In this document: in pieces, positions 1 to 10,601 of the stretch | Position numbering within the stretch: position 1 is the first letter of the stretch | How the letters are laid out: the number at the start of each line of letters is the position of its first letter | Origin: Aquilaria yunnanensis | Taxonomy: Eukaryota > Streptophyta > Magnoliopsida > Malvales > Thymelaeaceae | Length of the DNA stretch: 64,000 nucleotides | Assembly (NCBI GenBank): GCA_039654915.1 | Contig: CM077595.1 | Coordinates: 43,617,501-43,681,500 of the forward strand | Reading direction: 5' to 3' | Program-made: the position numbers and the translations under genes | The notes under the pieces: generated by a model | Database searches by the model: none | What the model was told of the DNA's origin: nothing | What the model saw: the letters and a program-made list of their open reading frames with translations, nothing else

Positions 1-1500
1 TCATAAGTGTATAGCTATTAAGGGTTTAAGTATGATTAATTTCTCTAATTTGAGCCATTTTTATAATTTAGAGTTAAAAAATTATTTATTTCCAAATTAA
101 GCTTAATAACAACTTTTATGTAGGTGGATAAAATCGCAACATCATCAATTCATGGACCAATGAATGGGCCTCAATTGTCTACAATCTGCAACTCATGACC
201 CAGCTTAATTGAGAGATATATGAGGTTAAATTTGAATCACAAACAAAATATGTTCTGACATTTGCGCACCAAGCGATCCTTCACGAAAAAAAAATCATAT
301 TTGGAACTATGGATGTCGGAATTGCATTATTCTAAAGCCATACAAATGATAACACATAGATCTTCAACTCCACTTCATATTCTAAGAACAAATTCGATCA
401 TTTTTAATGCTGAAATCTGATTATAAATAAGATCATCTGTTTTATCATGAGCTAAATAGTAGTTTCGGTAGAAAAATCAAAACTTGAAATACAAATATCG
501 GTTTTGAATGATCAAGCGATCGTTTCTAAGCTAAGAAAGATATCTACAATTCTTGTGCTTTCATAAAGAGTTGAACCGATGTGTACGGGGTTATTATTAC
601 ACCAACCATTATTATTTCACCTACCTCATCCCTAAGGCTCTATAAATAGACAATAGAAAGAGGATGAAATCAAGCAGATTTTGAGGCAAAGTTAGAGTTT
701 TTATATCAAAGCTAGCCTTCCTTGTTTGTTCTTATTGTTAGCTTTAAATCTTGAAGCTTTGTTCAAGGTGCTTTCTTCTTGTTCTTTATTTGATCTTTCA
801 ATCTATATTTATTTCATTTTCAAATATGTTGTTTATTGTTGTCATGTCTAACTATTTTTTTTTTTTTTGCTAAGGTGAAAATTTGAAGTTTTATATATAA
901 TGGTTATGGCTAATTTAAATGCATCCTAATGTTATTGGCATTTACTTTCTGAATCGATTTAGCTACCCTCCTTGTGAAGTGGAAGTTTTGATTCATCATA
1001 GTTTATCATTGATGTAAGGCTACTTGATTCTTTCTATAGGGCGTGGCTCTGCCAACTGTGATATATTGGAATCTTGAATTATTGTGGACAAAGATTTATA
1101 TGATAGATACTTGAATTCATTGACAAATGTTGGCGTTATAGGGTTAATGAAAGATAATACTAACTCATTCATAATATTTCTGGAATTTGATTACTAAATT
1201 CTCTGATTGGGACCTCTTTTATGTGTAGATCCCAATTGAATAGTAAGACGGGCTAAAATTAATTATAACTGATATATAAAAAGTGGAATCTCTAACTTTA
1301 GCTATTTATTTGAATTTGAGTTTTAAGCAACACTTGTTCACATCTTACATCAAATCTTTCTTTTTTAAAATCTATAATTTGTATTTCTTAATTCACTTCC
1401 CTGTGGTTCGACAATCGAACTCTCAAAATTTTATTACTTGTGACAACCTACACTTAGATAACAACTGTTAAAGTGCAGCACAGGTTTATCTTTCTCTGTC
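1..1500 (+). repeat. Athila-like LTR fragment (tentative)
   Basis: AT-rich DNA with no credible coding frame. A TATA box (TATAAATA) lies at 641-648. Near the right end, 1399-1412 reads CCCTGTGGTTCGAC and is followed by a TTACTTGTGACAACCTACACTT-like tail. That combination is familiar from the R-U5 part of plant Athila/Tat-group LTRs. No primer binding site follows, and no second LTR or target duplication was found, so the boundaries are approximate. It could instead be unrelated intergenic DNA. Confidence 0.35.
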
Positions 1501-2156
1501 ATTTTATGTTGCTTGATGTGCTAATGAAAATGCGGCTGAAGTGTGAAAGAAAAGTTGATAATATGCCTACCGAAAATGTATCCAAAAGTTGTTACTTGGA
1601 CAAAACAACTGATTAATTGTATATGCAAAGATATTTAGCTGATAACTATGGAAAATGTGAGATATGGTAATTAAAAATGAATGATATGTTGATGAAAAAA
1701 AGGATACATATAAAATTGCATGACCTCTTAGTTTCAGTGGCTTGGCATTCACCAGATCTTGTTGTGTGAATATTCCCAGGTGTTGAAGCGCGTTTAATCC
1801 TCTTTCTGATTTGCCATGGAAATAGTCAGGAAGATGAGAAGTACGAGAAGTGTCAATTTAAAATAAGTAAAGTGTAAATGAATTTGTAGAGTTTTATAAG
1901 CATGAGTTGTCTGATTCTCCGTGGTGGCACAGTTTAAACATTATACGTGAAATTGTGAATACAAAATGCAGAAGTTCGCAAGGACAAGCGTATAAAACAA
2001 ACGTAAACAGAGATGACAAACTTTTTGGTGGCCAGAGATATTTGTTGAGAGACACTAGGAAGTTTTAGTCTGTACCTCTTCTTTAGCCCGCAAAAGACAC
2101 TAAGTGCGCAAGCTAGGTGTTAGGGAGAGGTTGAATGGTTTGTGATGGTGATTATA
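1501..2156. other. Unassigned flank of Tat-1, possible genic remnant
   Basis: No recognised gene. On the minus strand an open stretch from about 1857 down to 1700 has non-random-looking composition (it includes the residues DYFHGKSERGLNALQHLG), but it has no start codon or clear splice acceptor, and I do not recognise the family. The part next to Tat-1 (about 2095-2161) continues, on the minus strand, the open frame that lies on the other side of Tat-1 at 12366-12563. The stretch may therefore be the remainder of a host gene that Tat-1 split. Confidence 0.3.
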
Positions 2157-2161
2157 AGGTC

Positions 2162-3038
2162 TGATGGCCAGGGGCCTCATCGTTTATAGTCATGGTGACT
2201 GGTGGAGAGACTTCTGGGAGAAAGAACGCCTGGTGGAGTGGATAGCCCGAAGGAGAGTGCCTGAAAGCTCAGAAACAAAGGGTTAGGAGGCCCCCGGAGT
2301 GTTTTTCCGGGGGGGGAGCCTCCAACGCCCAAGTCAGTGGTGGCTGAGAAAAGGCAGAGGAAATAGCACAAAGGGCTGAAGAGTCTTGCCTGGTAGTTTT
2401 CTCAGAGTGTGGGGCAGTGTTTGGCCAACCAACCAGCCTCCTGCCAAGTATTAATTCCTGGTATTTATAGGAGCGCCTAGCCCGTTCAGATCACGACACG
2501 TGTTCGGTCGGATGTTCCCTGAGTTTCTGGGCGTAGGAGACAGATAACTGGTAGCAGGTTGTCCTGAGCCACATGCTGAGAGGGGCCATGATGTGATTCT
2601 GATGGCGTCTGTATGTCAGAACGCCTATTCAGGCGACTTTATGACGTCTGTGAAAGGACGTGTCAGAGGCTTCCTTAAATGCTTCCATAAATGCTCCTGC
2701 CGTACTCTCGAGGTCCCTGGGTGAGGTCGTCCTCTAGTTCGGACAGAGCCTCTTCGGGAAGAAAGCCCTCAGTTCGGGGGTTCCCAGTTTCAGGGAGTTC
2801 CGCCTTCGGAGATATCATGTTCGGCTCGCTGTCTGGTGCCGCTTTTCCAGAGGCGATCTGTTCACAACCTTGGGGGGCCGAGTAGTGTCCTCGGGGTTTT
2901 CTGGCATGCCGGGCTCGGAGCTCTTCGGCTATCTTCCGAGGTGCCTGATCGCACCTTTTCTCGGGTAGCGCCAGCTTCTTCTGGCCATCATTGCGGCAGG
3001 GAGTTCGGCCAGATAGAGGCGATAGTGTTTGGCTATCA
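2162..3038 (-). repeat. Tat-1 3' LTR (full length, 877 bp)
   Basis: Read on the plus strand it starts TGATGGCC and ends GGCTATCA, giving TG...CA ends. Its first roughly 140 bp are repeated almost exactly at 12219-12362. On the element's strand a TATA box (TATAAATA, plus-strand positions 2462-2469) marks the likely genomic promoter. The short open frames here are not supported as genes. Confidence 0.88.
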
Positions 3039-3052
3039 CATGCCCCCCTTTG
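3039..3052 (-). other. Tat-1 polypurine tract
   Basis: Minus strand reads AAAGGGGGGCATG directly before the LTR start TGATAGCC. This is the expected plus-strand primer position, and the equivalent tract is present in Tat-2 at 38100-38113. Confidence 0.8.
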
Positions 3053-3546
3053 GAAAGCCGAAGTGAAGACTTCGGTTTTGCATCTCTTTCCGAGGTTTGT
3101 GTATGGGAGTTTCTTTGGAAGCTTAACCTGTTCCGAGGATGCGCCTTTTGCCCGAAGATCATGGGCTCTTTGGCCTTGGCCTGTTCTTTGGCGTCTTCGA
3201 GGTGGAGCCTGTGCCGAAGATACACTTCTTGCCCGAAGGTCATGGGCTGTTCGGCCATAGCCTGTTTCTTGGCGTCCTCGAGGTGGCCTGCTCTTTGTTT
3301 CTGCAGGTCTGTTTGGCCAAGCGTGTCAGTCTGAGCGTCGCGTCCCAGGTTCGTCCCAGTTTTCAAGGGACGTTTGGAGGACGTGTCCCTCATTTTCGCG
3401 CGGCGGTTGACATGTGGCGCTTTGCCATTGGAGGAGAGTCACGTCGGTTACAGAGGGCGCGCCTTTTCAGGTGCAGAGAGCAGTTATGGCGACGGTTCGC
3501 CTCCAAAGGGTACTTATGACGATGTTTCGGTTACCCATCTCTGGCT

Positions 3547-3554
3547 TATAAATA
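3547..3554 (+). promoter_or_regulatory. TATA box of the antisense gene in Tat-1
   Basis: TATAAATA in a GC-rich setting, 509 bp inside the element from the 3' LTR and about 260 bp upstream of the start of the antisense gene. Tat-2 has TATATAAG at the matching place (38633-38640), preceded in both copies by a related TTATGGCGACG(G/C)TTCGCCT segment. The conservation suggests an internal promoter separate from the LTR promoter. No transcript data are available. Confidence 0.5.
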
Positions 3555-3807
3555 GCCCACTCCATCATAAGTTCCTTTTGCTTTCTCTTCTGCTTTTCTC
3601 TCTGCTTTGCCCCTGTTCTTACACTTTCTTGCTTTCTGTGGCGGAGCTACCTTAATCAGAGCTTTTTTCCAGCCAGCTTTCACGACGGCGTCCTCAGATT
3701 TTGGCAAATCTTTCGGTGGGTTTTTGTTTTTCAGAGCGCTTTGATCCCTGTGTTCTTTTGAGCTTTTCTCTGGAAACTGTTTTCTTCCATTTTCAAACTC
3801 ATTTTTA

Positions 3808-6201
3808 TGTCGAAAATGCCCATTCCTGAGAGCTGGTAGCCTCTTTTAGCCCATCCTTGTTGCACCACCCCTGAAAAGTTAGAGAGGTGGAAGAAAAAAT
3901 TCTTTCTTCCCTCTTACGCCATTACTAGGCTGCCTTGTTCTAGCCATTATGCTTTTTCAAACCACAGTAAGGAGGTTACCGTTTTTCGAACCCAGCTGAA
4001 GGCCGGTCTTCGGTATCCCCCCCCGAAGATGGTGTGCGAGTTCTGCAAATTTCATGGCATTGCTGTGAACTAGCTTCCCCCGAACTCGTTCTGCTATTTT
4101 AACGCCTACCTCTGCATGTGTGGCGTCTTCGGGATAGAACCCAATTTCAGAATTTTTATGCAGTATTACAAGCTTTCTGTGGTCCCGAAGGGTGGCTTCT
4201 ATTTCATGCTACCTCGGGGATCCGGGAGCAAGAAATTCATGTTCACCTTCGCCACTAAAGATAGCTGGCGGGGTGGCAACAGAAATTTTTCTTCATGAAG
4301 ATGGACGAGGCCTGGTCGTACGTTCCGACCAAATGGGCTCAGGGAACACTGGATGTGGACGTTGCTGATCCGAGGATGCTGCTGACCCCAGAGTTAGCTC
4401 CCTTGTTCGCGGATTTCGACGCCCGCATTCGGGCTGTCTCTGACTGGGATCCCGAGGTCGTTCCGCTCGCCCTTTACCCTTTTCCAATCAACTGGAGGTT
4501 GATGACCGAAAAGGTCCTTCGGGAGCTAAAGGTGGTAAAGGAGCACGAGACTGACCTTGAGATGCCAGCTCCTGCCATCGCCGGGAAGGATTCCTGGTTG
4601 GTCAAGCTTCTTAAGGAGGAGATTTCTTTCGAAGCGCTTGCCGAAAGTGAGTTATCTTCTACTCCTTTACTGTTCTTTCCTCGGACTCACGCTGATGTTT
4701 TTCTCCTTTTTCAGAGATGGGCGACGCGACTGCCGCCTATTACAAGTCCCTTTTCACCGGCCAAGCGGAGGAGGGCGATCAGACGAACAAGGTGTCTTCC
4801 TGAAGGCGGAAGTCTACTGGCGTGGGGCCTTCGAGGAAACGGGTAAAGAGAGCTGTTCTAGAAGAAATCCCCGAGGAAACCGCCGAGGAGCCTGGGACAG
4901 CCGAAGTTCCGACGTCTGAGGCTGCTGCTTCCGAGGTCCCTTCAACCGGCGTTCCTCCTCAGAGTCTTACCGCGTCACAGGCCCTCCTTGATGTAGTGGT
5001 AGAAGTACCTTCTTCCGAGGAGCGGCGCAAGCGGAAGGGCAAGGGCATTTCGGCCGAGGACTCCGAGGACGATGTTGTCGAGGTTCCGCCAGGTTTGTTT
5101 CCAGACAAAGTGTACTTCCTTTGTTTTTTGGCTTCTTTGTCTTTTAATCTCCTTCTCATTCTTACCACGCAGGGGAGTTGACTACCCCTGGCTGGGTGGC
5201 CGATCATGCTCGGAAACGAGCTCTTCGGGATGCCAAAATCCCGCAAGGGAAGATACCCAAGGAGCCTTTTTGGACGTTTACGGAGGACATGGATATGTAC
5301 TCCGAGGACGTTCCTCAAATGGCTAAGGAAATTTCGAAGGGGGTGCTCACCGAGGCCTCCTTCAAGGCTATAGCGGCAGCCCACCCGGGGGATAACACCC
5401 TCGTCGCGAAGATCACCGAGCATGCTGCTCAGGTATATCCTTCACAGCTCTTTCCCTTCAATTTTTTCCTAAGTGTTTGGCTCTTGCTGATCTTGCGTTT
5501 ATTTTTTACAGCTGATGGGGTATACCGCCTTTCTCCAAGTTCGGGTGGCCAGGGAGGTTGCTTTTCGAACTTCGGCCACTCGAACCATGAATGAGACGAG
5601 GACCGCACTCGCGGAGTCGGTCTCCAAAAACCAGCAGCTGAAAGAGGCTGCTGAGAAAGAAGTAGCTGCCCTTCGGGAGGAGTTCCGGAAGGAAAAAGAA
5701 GAACTTCAAAAGGGCTCCTCCAGGAAGATCGCTGACCTCGGTGACCAAATAAAGGGGATGCTCGCCGCCAACGAAGATCTTCTTCAGCACAAGGCTGGTT
5801 CTGACGGCCGTATAGTGTCCCTGACGTGTGAGAATAACGCTCTCCGGGCCGAGGTCGAGTCGTTGAAGAAGGAGCCGAAGGGGAAGGAGCAGATAAAGGC
5901 GCTGGAGGAGGAGGTCGCGGATCTGAAGGACGAACTTGACGACCTCGAGCTTGAGAAGAACAAGTCTGATCAGATGAGCAAGGTCGCGTTCCAGGACGGC
6001 TTCTGCCTTGCTCGGCACCAGGTTCTCTAGAGGTTCCCAGATCTGGACCTCTCTTTTCTAGAGGGTCTAAGCATTCCTGGGGGACCTCGGTGGAAATGGT
6101 CCGAGGTCGAACATCTTAAGCTTCCTCCTTCAATTCCAGCGCCGAAGGTGGTGGAAAAGGGCGGGCAGACGAGTGCCTCTCGGGACGCCACGAACCCTTA
6201 G
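3808..6201 (+). pseudogene. Antisense extra gene of Tat-1 (Transposase_28-like domain plus coiled coil), spliced, decayed
   Basis: The gene runs opposite to gag-pol between integrase and the 3' LTR. The frame begins near ATG 3808/3817 (MPIPESW), conserved in Tat-2 at 38914. Exon 1 encodes a domain with conserved CEFCKFHGIAVN, NSFCYFNAYLCMCGVFGIEP and KGGFYFMLPRGSGSKKFMF segments, like the Pfam 'putative gypsy type transposon' family. It has in-frame stops (for example W to stop near 3838) and a one-base loss near 4272. Three introns with GT-AG ends fit at 4647-4714 (68 bp), 5093-5172 (80 bp) and 5433-5511 (79 bp). The last exon encodes a long Glu/Lys/Leu-rich coiled coil and then the conserved tail DGFCLARHQ...PDLDLSFL, with a stop at 6030 inside it. 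Function unknown; a nuclear or capsid-accessory role is only a guess. Confidence 0.75.
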
Positions 6202-6322
6202 GCTATTTTAGGGCCCCTTTTCCTTCCTTTCTATTTTGTAATCCTTCTTCGGGCAGTTTTTTTGCTCTTAATGAGGATTTTTTGGCTAAGTCTTTTCTTG
6301 CAAGTTTCTTCATTTCCATTGT

Positions 6323-6725
6323 CCCGAACACGCTCGCTCAAGAGACTTCGAAAAACCTGTGATTAAAGAAACTTTTTTACCTTCCTTTGTCCCGAGTGCG
6401 CTTGCTCGTAAGACTTTCTGGAAGGCCTGAAAAAATTTGACTAAGTCTTTTTGCAGGCTTTTGCATTTCCAATTTACCACGAACATGATTGCTCAAAGGA
6501 CTTCGGAAACCTTCAGTCAAATTTTTTGTTTTTCCAGTTGTCCTGAGCATGTTTGCTCAAGGGACTTCGGAAAACCTTTCGCGAGATTTTTCACTTCCCA
6601 TTTTCCCGAGCATGTTCGCTCAAGGGAGTTCGAAAAATTATCTCTGCGCTGGCTATGGCGAGTACTTCTGCGAGATTTTTGTTTTCCATCTTTCCCGAGC
6701 GTGATGGCTCAAGGGACTTCGGGAA
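6323..6725. repeat. Irregular tandem repeat between integrase and the antisense gene
   Basis: Six diverged units start near 6323, 6391, 6478, 6541, 6605 and 6694 (spacing 63-89 bp). The core is CCCGAGCATGTTCGCTCAAG followed by GGACTTCGGAA, joined by a T-rich linker such as GAGATTTTTGTTTTCC. In Tat-2 the corresponding place (about 42974-43006) holds one recognisable unit. An amplified tandem repeat in the 3' untranslated region is a described feature of Retand-type Tat elements. Confidence 0.75.
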
Positions 6726-6791
6726 GTCATATCTACGCTTTATCATGGCGAGCACCTTTGCGGAATTCTGTTTTGCATAATTTCTGTACAC

Positions 6792-8227
6792 TTAAGAATT
6801 TTTCTCAAGAATTTTTCTCAAGGCCATTCTGTACAACATAACTCCTCCGCTCAACCTTAAGCGCAGAATTTTTTCAAGGCGTTTGAGTGCCAAGTGTTCT
6901 TCAATTCTACGCCTTCGGCGTCGCCAAGCTTGTACACGCCTTTTTCGTACTTCGTCGAGAACCAGACAGGGTCTTTCCCAGTTTGCGCGAAGTATGCCAT
7001 GAGATGGCCTTCGGGGTGCGAAGTCGGCCTTTCGGAGAACGAGGTCTCCCTTCTTGGTTTCTTTTGGCCTGGCCTGTAAGTTTACAGTCGCGGTCACTCT
7101 TTGCTGAAAAGCTTTTCTTCTCAGCTCGGCCATTTCTCTGTGTTCGGCCATAAGATCGAGATTGGTTCTCAAGCCGAGGTCATTACCACCTTCATCAAAT
7201 ACTTGCACCCGTACTAAACGTTGAACTATCTCTAGTGGGATAATGGCCTCTGTTCCGAAGACGAGTGAGAAAGGAGTCTCCCCTGTGGCTCTTCGGGCGT
7301 CGTTCGGTAGCTCCATAATACACTTTGGAGTTCTCCTGGCCATTTCCCTTTGGCTTCCCCTAGTCTCTTTTTCAGGCCATCTTTTATGGTCCTGTTCGAT
7401 ACTTCCACCTGCCCGTTGCTTTGGGGGTGAACTACTGGGGCGAAGTGCATCTTTATCCCGAGGTTGCTGATGAATTCTTGGAATCCTTTGTCTGTGAACT
7501 GGGATCCATTATCAGCTACTAGTACCCTCGGTATGCCAAATCTGCACACGATGTTCTTCCATAGGAACTTCTGCACTTCTTTTGCCAAGATAGTTGTTAG
7601 TGGTTCTGCCTCTACGCACTTTGAGAAATAGTCCACTGCTACAACGCAGAATTTCACGCCTCCGGGTGCTGTGGGGAGTGGCCCAATAAGGTCTATACCC
7701 CAGACTGCGAAGGGCCAAGGATAGTCTGCCGAAGTTACCATTTCCGAGGGTGTCCTCTGGATTTTCGCGTGTCTCTGGCAGCTACCACATTTTCGGACAA
7801 ACTGTCTTGCGTCCTTTCTCGGGGTAGGCCAGAAGTATCCTTGGCGGAGTATCACTGCTGCCAGGGCATCAGTTCCAATGTATGAACCACACATGCCTTC
7901 GTGAACTTCTTCAAGGACCATTTCAGTATCCTTTTCATCCACACATGTTTGCAGCGGATTCGCATATTCCTGCCAATATAACTCTTTGCCAATCAGGAAG
8001 AATCTTCCGGAGCGTCTTCGCAGTCTTGCAGCATCGCCGGGGTCTTCGGGGAGCAAATTCTCTGCGAGGTATCTTTTTATTGGGTCTTTCCACCCTGTTC
8101 CCGAGGACGTCATGCTCAGCACTGAGATGCTCGGATGGTCTAGCACCTCGGTATATGTTTTCGACTTCGCCCAGCAATCTGCCTCTGTTATTCCGCCGAA
8201 GTACATTTTCGATCCGTACGGCGTCAA
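6792..8227 (-). pseudogene. Tat-1 integrase domain (two frames)
   Basis: Runs in two overlapping frames, 8227-7232 and 7343-6792, so at least one frameshift separates the core from the C-terminus. The zinc-binding region begins near EEVHEGMCGSY and ends KCGSCQRH; the second histidine expected in the HHCC module appears replaced by tyrosine. The catalytic core is recognisable, with Asp in WGIDLIGPLP, Asp in VADNGSQF and Glu in NGQVEVSNRT, so the DDE triad is present. The C-terminal part carries GDLVLRK, typical of the GPY/F-like tail region in plant Ty3 elements. No chromodomain is visible, as expected for the Tat group. Confidence 0.85.
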
Positions 8228-8938
8228 ACTCTTGGATGAGCTTTGCTACTAGCTCATGGTATTTTGCCAAAATTGGGTCCTTCGCCCCATAATCTCCTGC
8301 CGACTGCCGAACTACCAGCTGGGAATCGCTGTGAGCCTTTAAGTTTCTCACGCCAATCTTTCTCCAGGCCTTCGGGGCCCCTGATAATTATTCCAGTTCC
8401 CTGGTGTTCGAACCCCGAGGCTCCGTCTACGTGCAAGGTCCATTCTGGCTCACGCTCTTTTGGATCCGAGTGGCTCTCCTCAGTGGTGGGTACTTCGGCG
8501 ATAAAATCTGCCAGGGGTTGGGCTTTTATGGCCTTCCGAGGCTATTCGCCTAGCTCTATGCCCCACTTGGAGAGCCTTCCCGAATGGCCAACTTTTTTCA
8601 TAACATCCCGTAGCGGTAGACTACTTCGGACGATGATGGAGTGAGCCTGAAAGTATGGCCGCAGCCTCCTCCCTGCAAGCACTAAGGCATATATAGCTTT
8701 TTGAAGCAAGGGGTACCTGACTTCGGCGCCATGCAGGGACTTTGCTGACATAGTAGACCGGCCATTGCTTTGACCCTTCTTCTTTCACGAGGACCGAGCT
8801 CACAGCTTTTTCTGTGACGGCGAGGTACAGTACGAGGGGCTCTCCCTCCTGAGGCTGTCGCAGAGTCGGCAGGCTGGCCAGGTAGACTTTGAGTTCTTCC
8901 CAGGCCTTTTTGGCAATCTTCATCCCAAGGATGATCAT
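8160..8938 (-). pseudogene. Tat-1 RNase H region, broken into several frames
   Basis: Follows RT after a frameshift near 8950. One frame (8938-8621) holds the RT-RNase H connection (WEELKVYLASLPTLRQPQEG, LYLAVTEKAVSSVLV, PVYYVSK). Others hold DGASGFEHQGTGIIIRGPEG and then HSDSQLVVRQSAGDYGAKDP, the second of which carries the catalytic-type HSDSQLV motif. Tat elements have a second, archaeal-type RNase H at this place, and HSDSQLVV fits that. Several frameshifts make it non-functional. Confidence 0.75.
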
Positions 8939-8959
8939 TTCTTCCGAGGTCGCCTTCCG

Positions 8960-9788
8960 TTTTTGTTGCCTTTGTGAGCACTTTGAAGAAAGGTCTACAC
9001 CTATCTCCGTACCTGGAAATAAACCTGCTTAGAGAGGTTATTCTTCCGGTGAGTCTCTGCACATCCTTGACTGTGGTAGGAGTTCGGAACTCAAGCAGAG
9101 CCTTAATCTTCTCGTGGTTAGCGTCGATGCCTCTTTCAGATACCATGTACCCAAGGAATTTTCCCGAGGTCACCCCGAAGATGCACTTCTCAGGATTAAG
9201 GCGGATCCCAAAGGCTCTAAGCTTTCGAAAGGTTTCCTCTAAATCTGCAACGTGGTAGTCAGGCAGCTTGCTCTTGACTATCATATCATCAACATACACT
9301 TCCATGTTTCTCCCCATTTGGTCTTTGAAGACCTTGTTCATCAGCCTCTGGTAGGTGGCTCCTGCATTTTTGAGCCCGAATGGCATCTTGATATAGCAGT
9401 ATGTTCCTCCCTCAGTGATGAAGGCAGTCTCCACTTCATCTTTGGGGTCCATCCTTATCTGATGGTAGCCTCTGAAGGCGTCTAGGAAACTTAGGAGCCC
9501 ATATTCAGCAGTTGAATCTACCAGTTGATCTATTGGCGGCAGAGGGTATGAGTCTTTCGGGCAAGCATCGTTCAAGTTTCTGAAGTCGATGCACATCCGG
9601 AGTTTGCTGCTACCTTCTTTTCTGGCGATGACAACGTTGCTTAACCACTCGGGGTACTTGACCTTCCTGATAACTTCAGCATCTAGGAGACGCTGGACTT
9701 CGGTTTTGACAAAGTTGCTTTTGTGGGCTGAGATGCTTCGTTTCTTTTGCCGGACAGGCCTTGCTTCCGGACTTACTTTGAGGCTATG
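8960..9788 (-). pseudogene. Tat-1 reverse transcriptase
   Basis: Classic Ty3 RT motifs are readable in order: RMCIDFRNLNDACPKDSYPL, YHQIRMDPKDEVETAF, YCYIKMPFGLKNAGATYQRL and the catalytic YVDDMIVKS with both aspartates. The frame from 9596 is open to about 8960, where a frameshift occurs. Upstream it is in frame with protease except for a TAG at 9789-9791. RT itself could therefore fold, but the polyprotein is interrupted on both sides. Confidence 0.88.
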
Positions 9789-10541
9789 CTATATTATGCC
9801 AGGGTTCACCCCCGGCATACCTTTTGGCGAGTAGGCGAACAGATCTTTATTTTCCAGTAGAAAGGATACAAGATTTTCCTTGTCACCTTCGGCCAAGCTC
9901 TTCCCTATTCGGGTAGATTGACCTGGGACAAGCTCTATTGCTTCCATTTCTGTTTTGGCGAGATCTTGTTCTTTGCCTTTTTCTGGTGCCCCTGCCTCCA
10001 TCGTTTGCGCGAGGTTGCTTGCCGGAGCTTTTCGCGCTTTTACAAACACCTTTTTTACCTCGGCTTGGTCTATGAATACCTCTGCATCTCCATCCTTGGT
10101 GGCAAATGTGACAGTCAAGTACTTCACATCAGGGCGAATATGCAGATTCCCCATTGTCTGCCTTCCAAGGATGGCGTTGTACGGGGATGGGACGTTCACG
10201 ACGATGAATCTCGCCATTGTGGAGGCGTACAACTCAGCTGCTCCGTTCACCGAAGTCCCTTTCATCATCAACCGGTGGTCGATCCATCCGAGGACGGGGA
10301 GTTCGGATGGTCCAACCCCAAAAGTGGGCGAGGTGAGAGGCTCCAGTTCGCTGCTGGAGATGCCCAAGCTCGGCAGCAGGTGCGAGAATAGGACGTCAGC
10401 ATTTGAGCCATCATCAAGCAACACTCTTTTGACGTCCCAGTTCCCTACTCTCGCCATAATCAGTAGCGGGTCGTCGTGGGGGAAGACGACGGTGGAGCCA
10501 TCTTTGCGAGCCAGCTTCTTTGATGGACTTTGATATTCCAT
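9789..10541 (-). pseudogene. Tat-1 protease and linker to RT
   Basis: Contains VLLDDGSNADVLF, the active-site region of a retroviral-type aspartic protease. The usual plant Tat form is D-G/S-G-S, so Asp-Asp-Gly-Ser here is slightly unusual. FIVVNVPSPYNAILGRQTM is the second conserved protease segment, and it is followed by the spacer ending in KDLFAYSPKGMPG. The frame stops with TAG at 9789-9791, just before RT. Neighbouring gag is in another frame. Confidence 0.8.
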
Positions 10542-10601
10542 GACTGCAGTTCCTCTGGCTTTCCGCTTTCTTTCCGAGGATGGGAGCCCCGTGGTGATGG
10601 T

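Noticed and set aside
2691..3655. Several overlapping plus- and minus-strand frames of 60-154 codons in the Tat-1 LTR and leader
   Set aside because: GC-rich DNA with few stops. The frames overlap each other on both strands and are not kept in Tat-2.
5506..6018. 170-codon minus-strand frame opposite the coiled-coil exon
   Set aside because: Mirror of the Leu/Glu/Lys-rich coiled-coil coding sequence. No motif, and integrase ends well to the right.
6323..6725. CRISPR-like array
   Set aside because: Spacing is irregular, units are diverged, spacers are themselves related, and the context is a plant retrotransposon.
9918..10533. Plus-strand frames of 157 and 192 codons opposite Tat-1 protease
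   Set aside because: Shadows of the protease coding strand.
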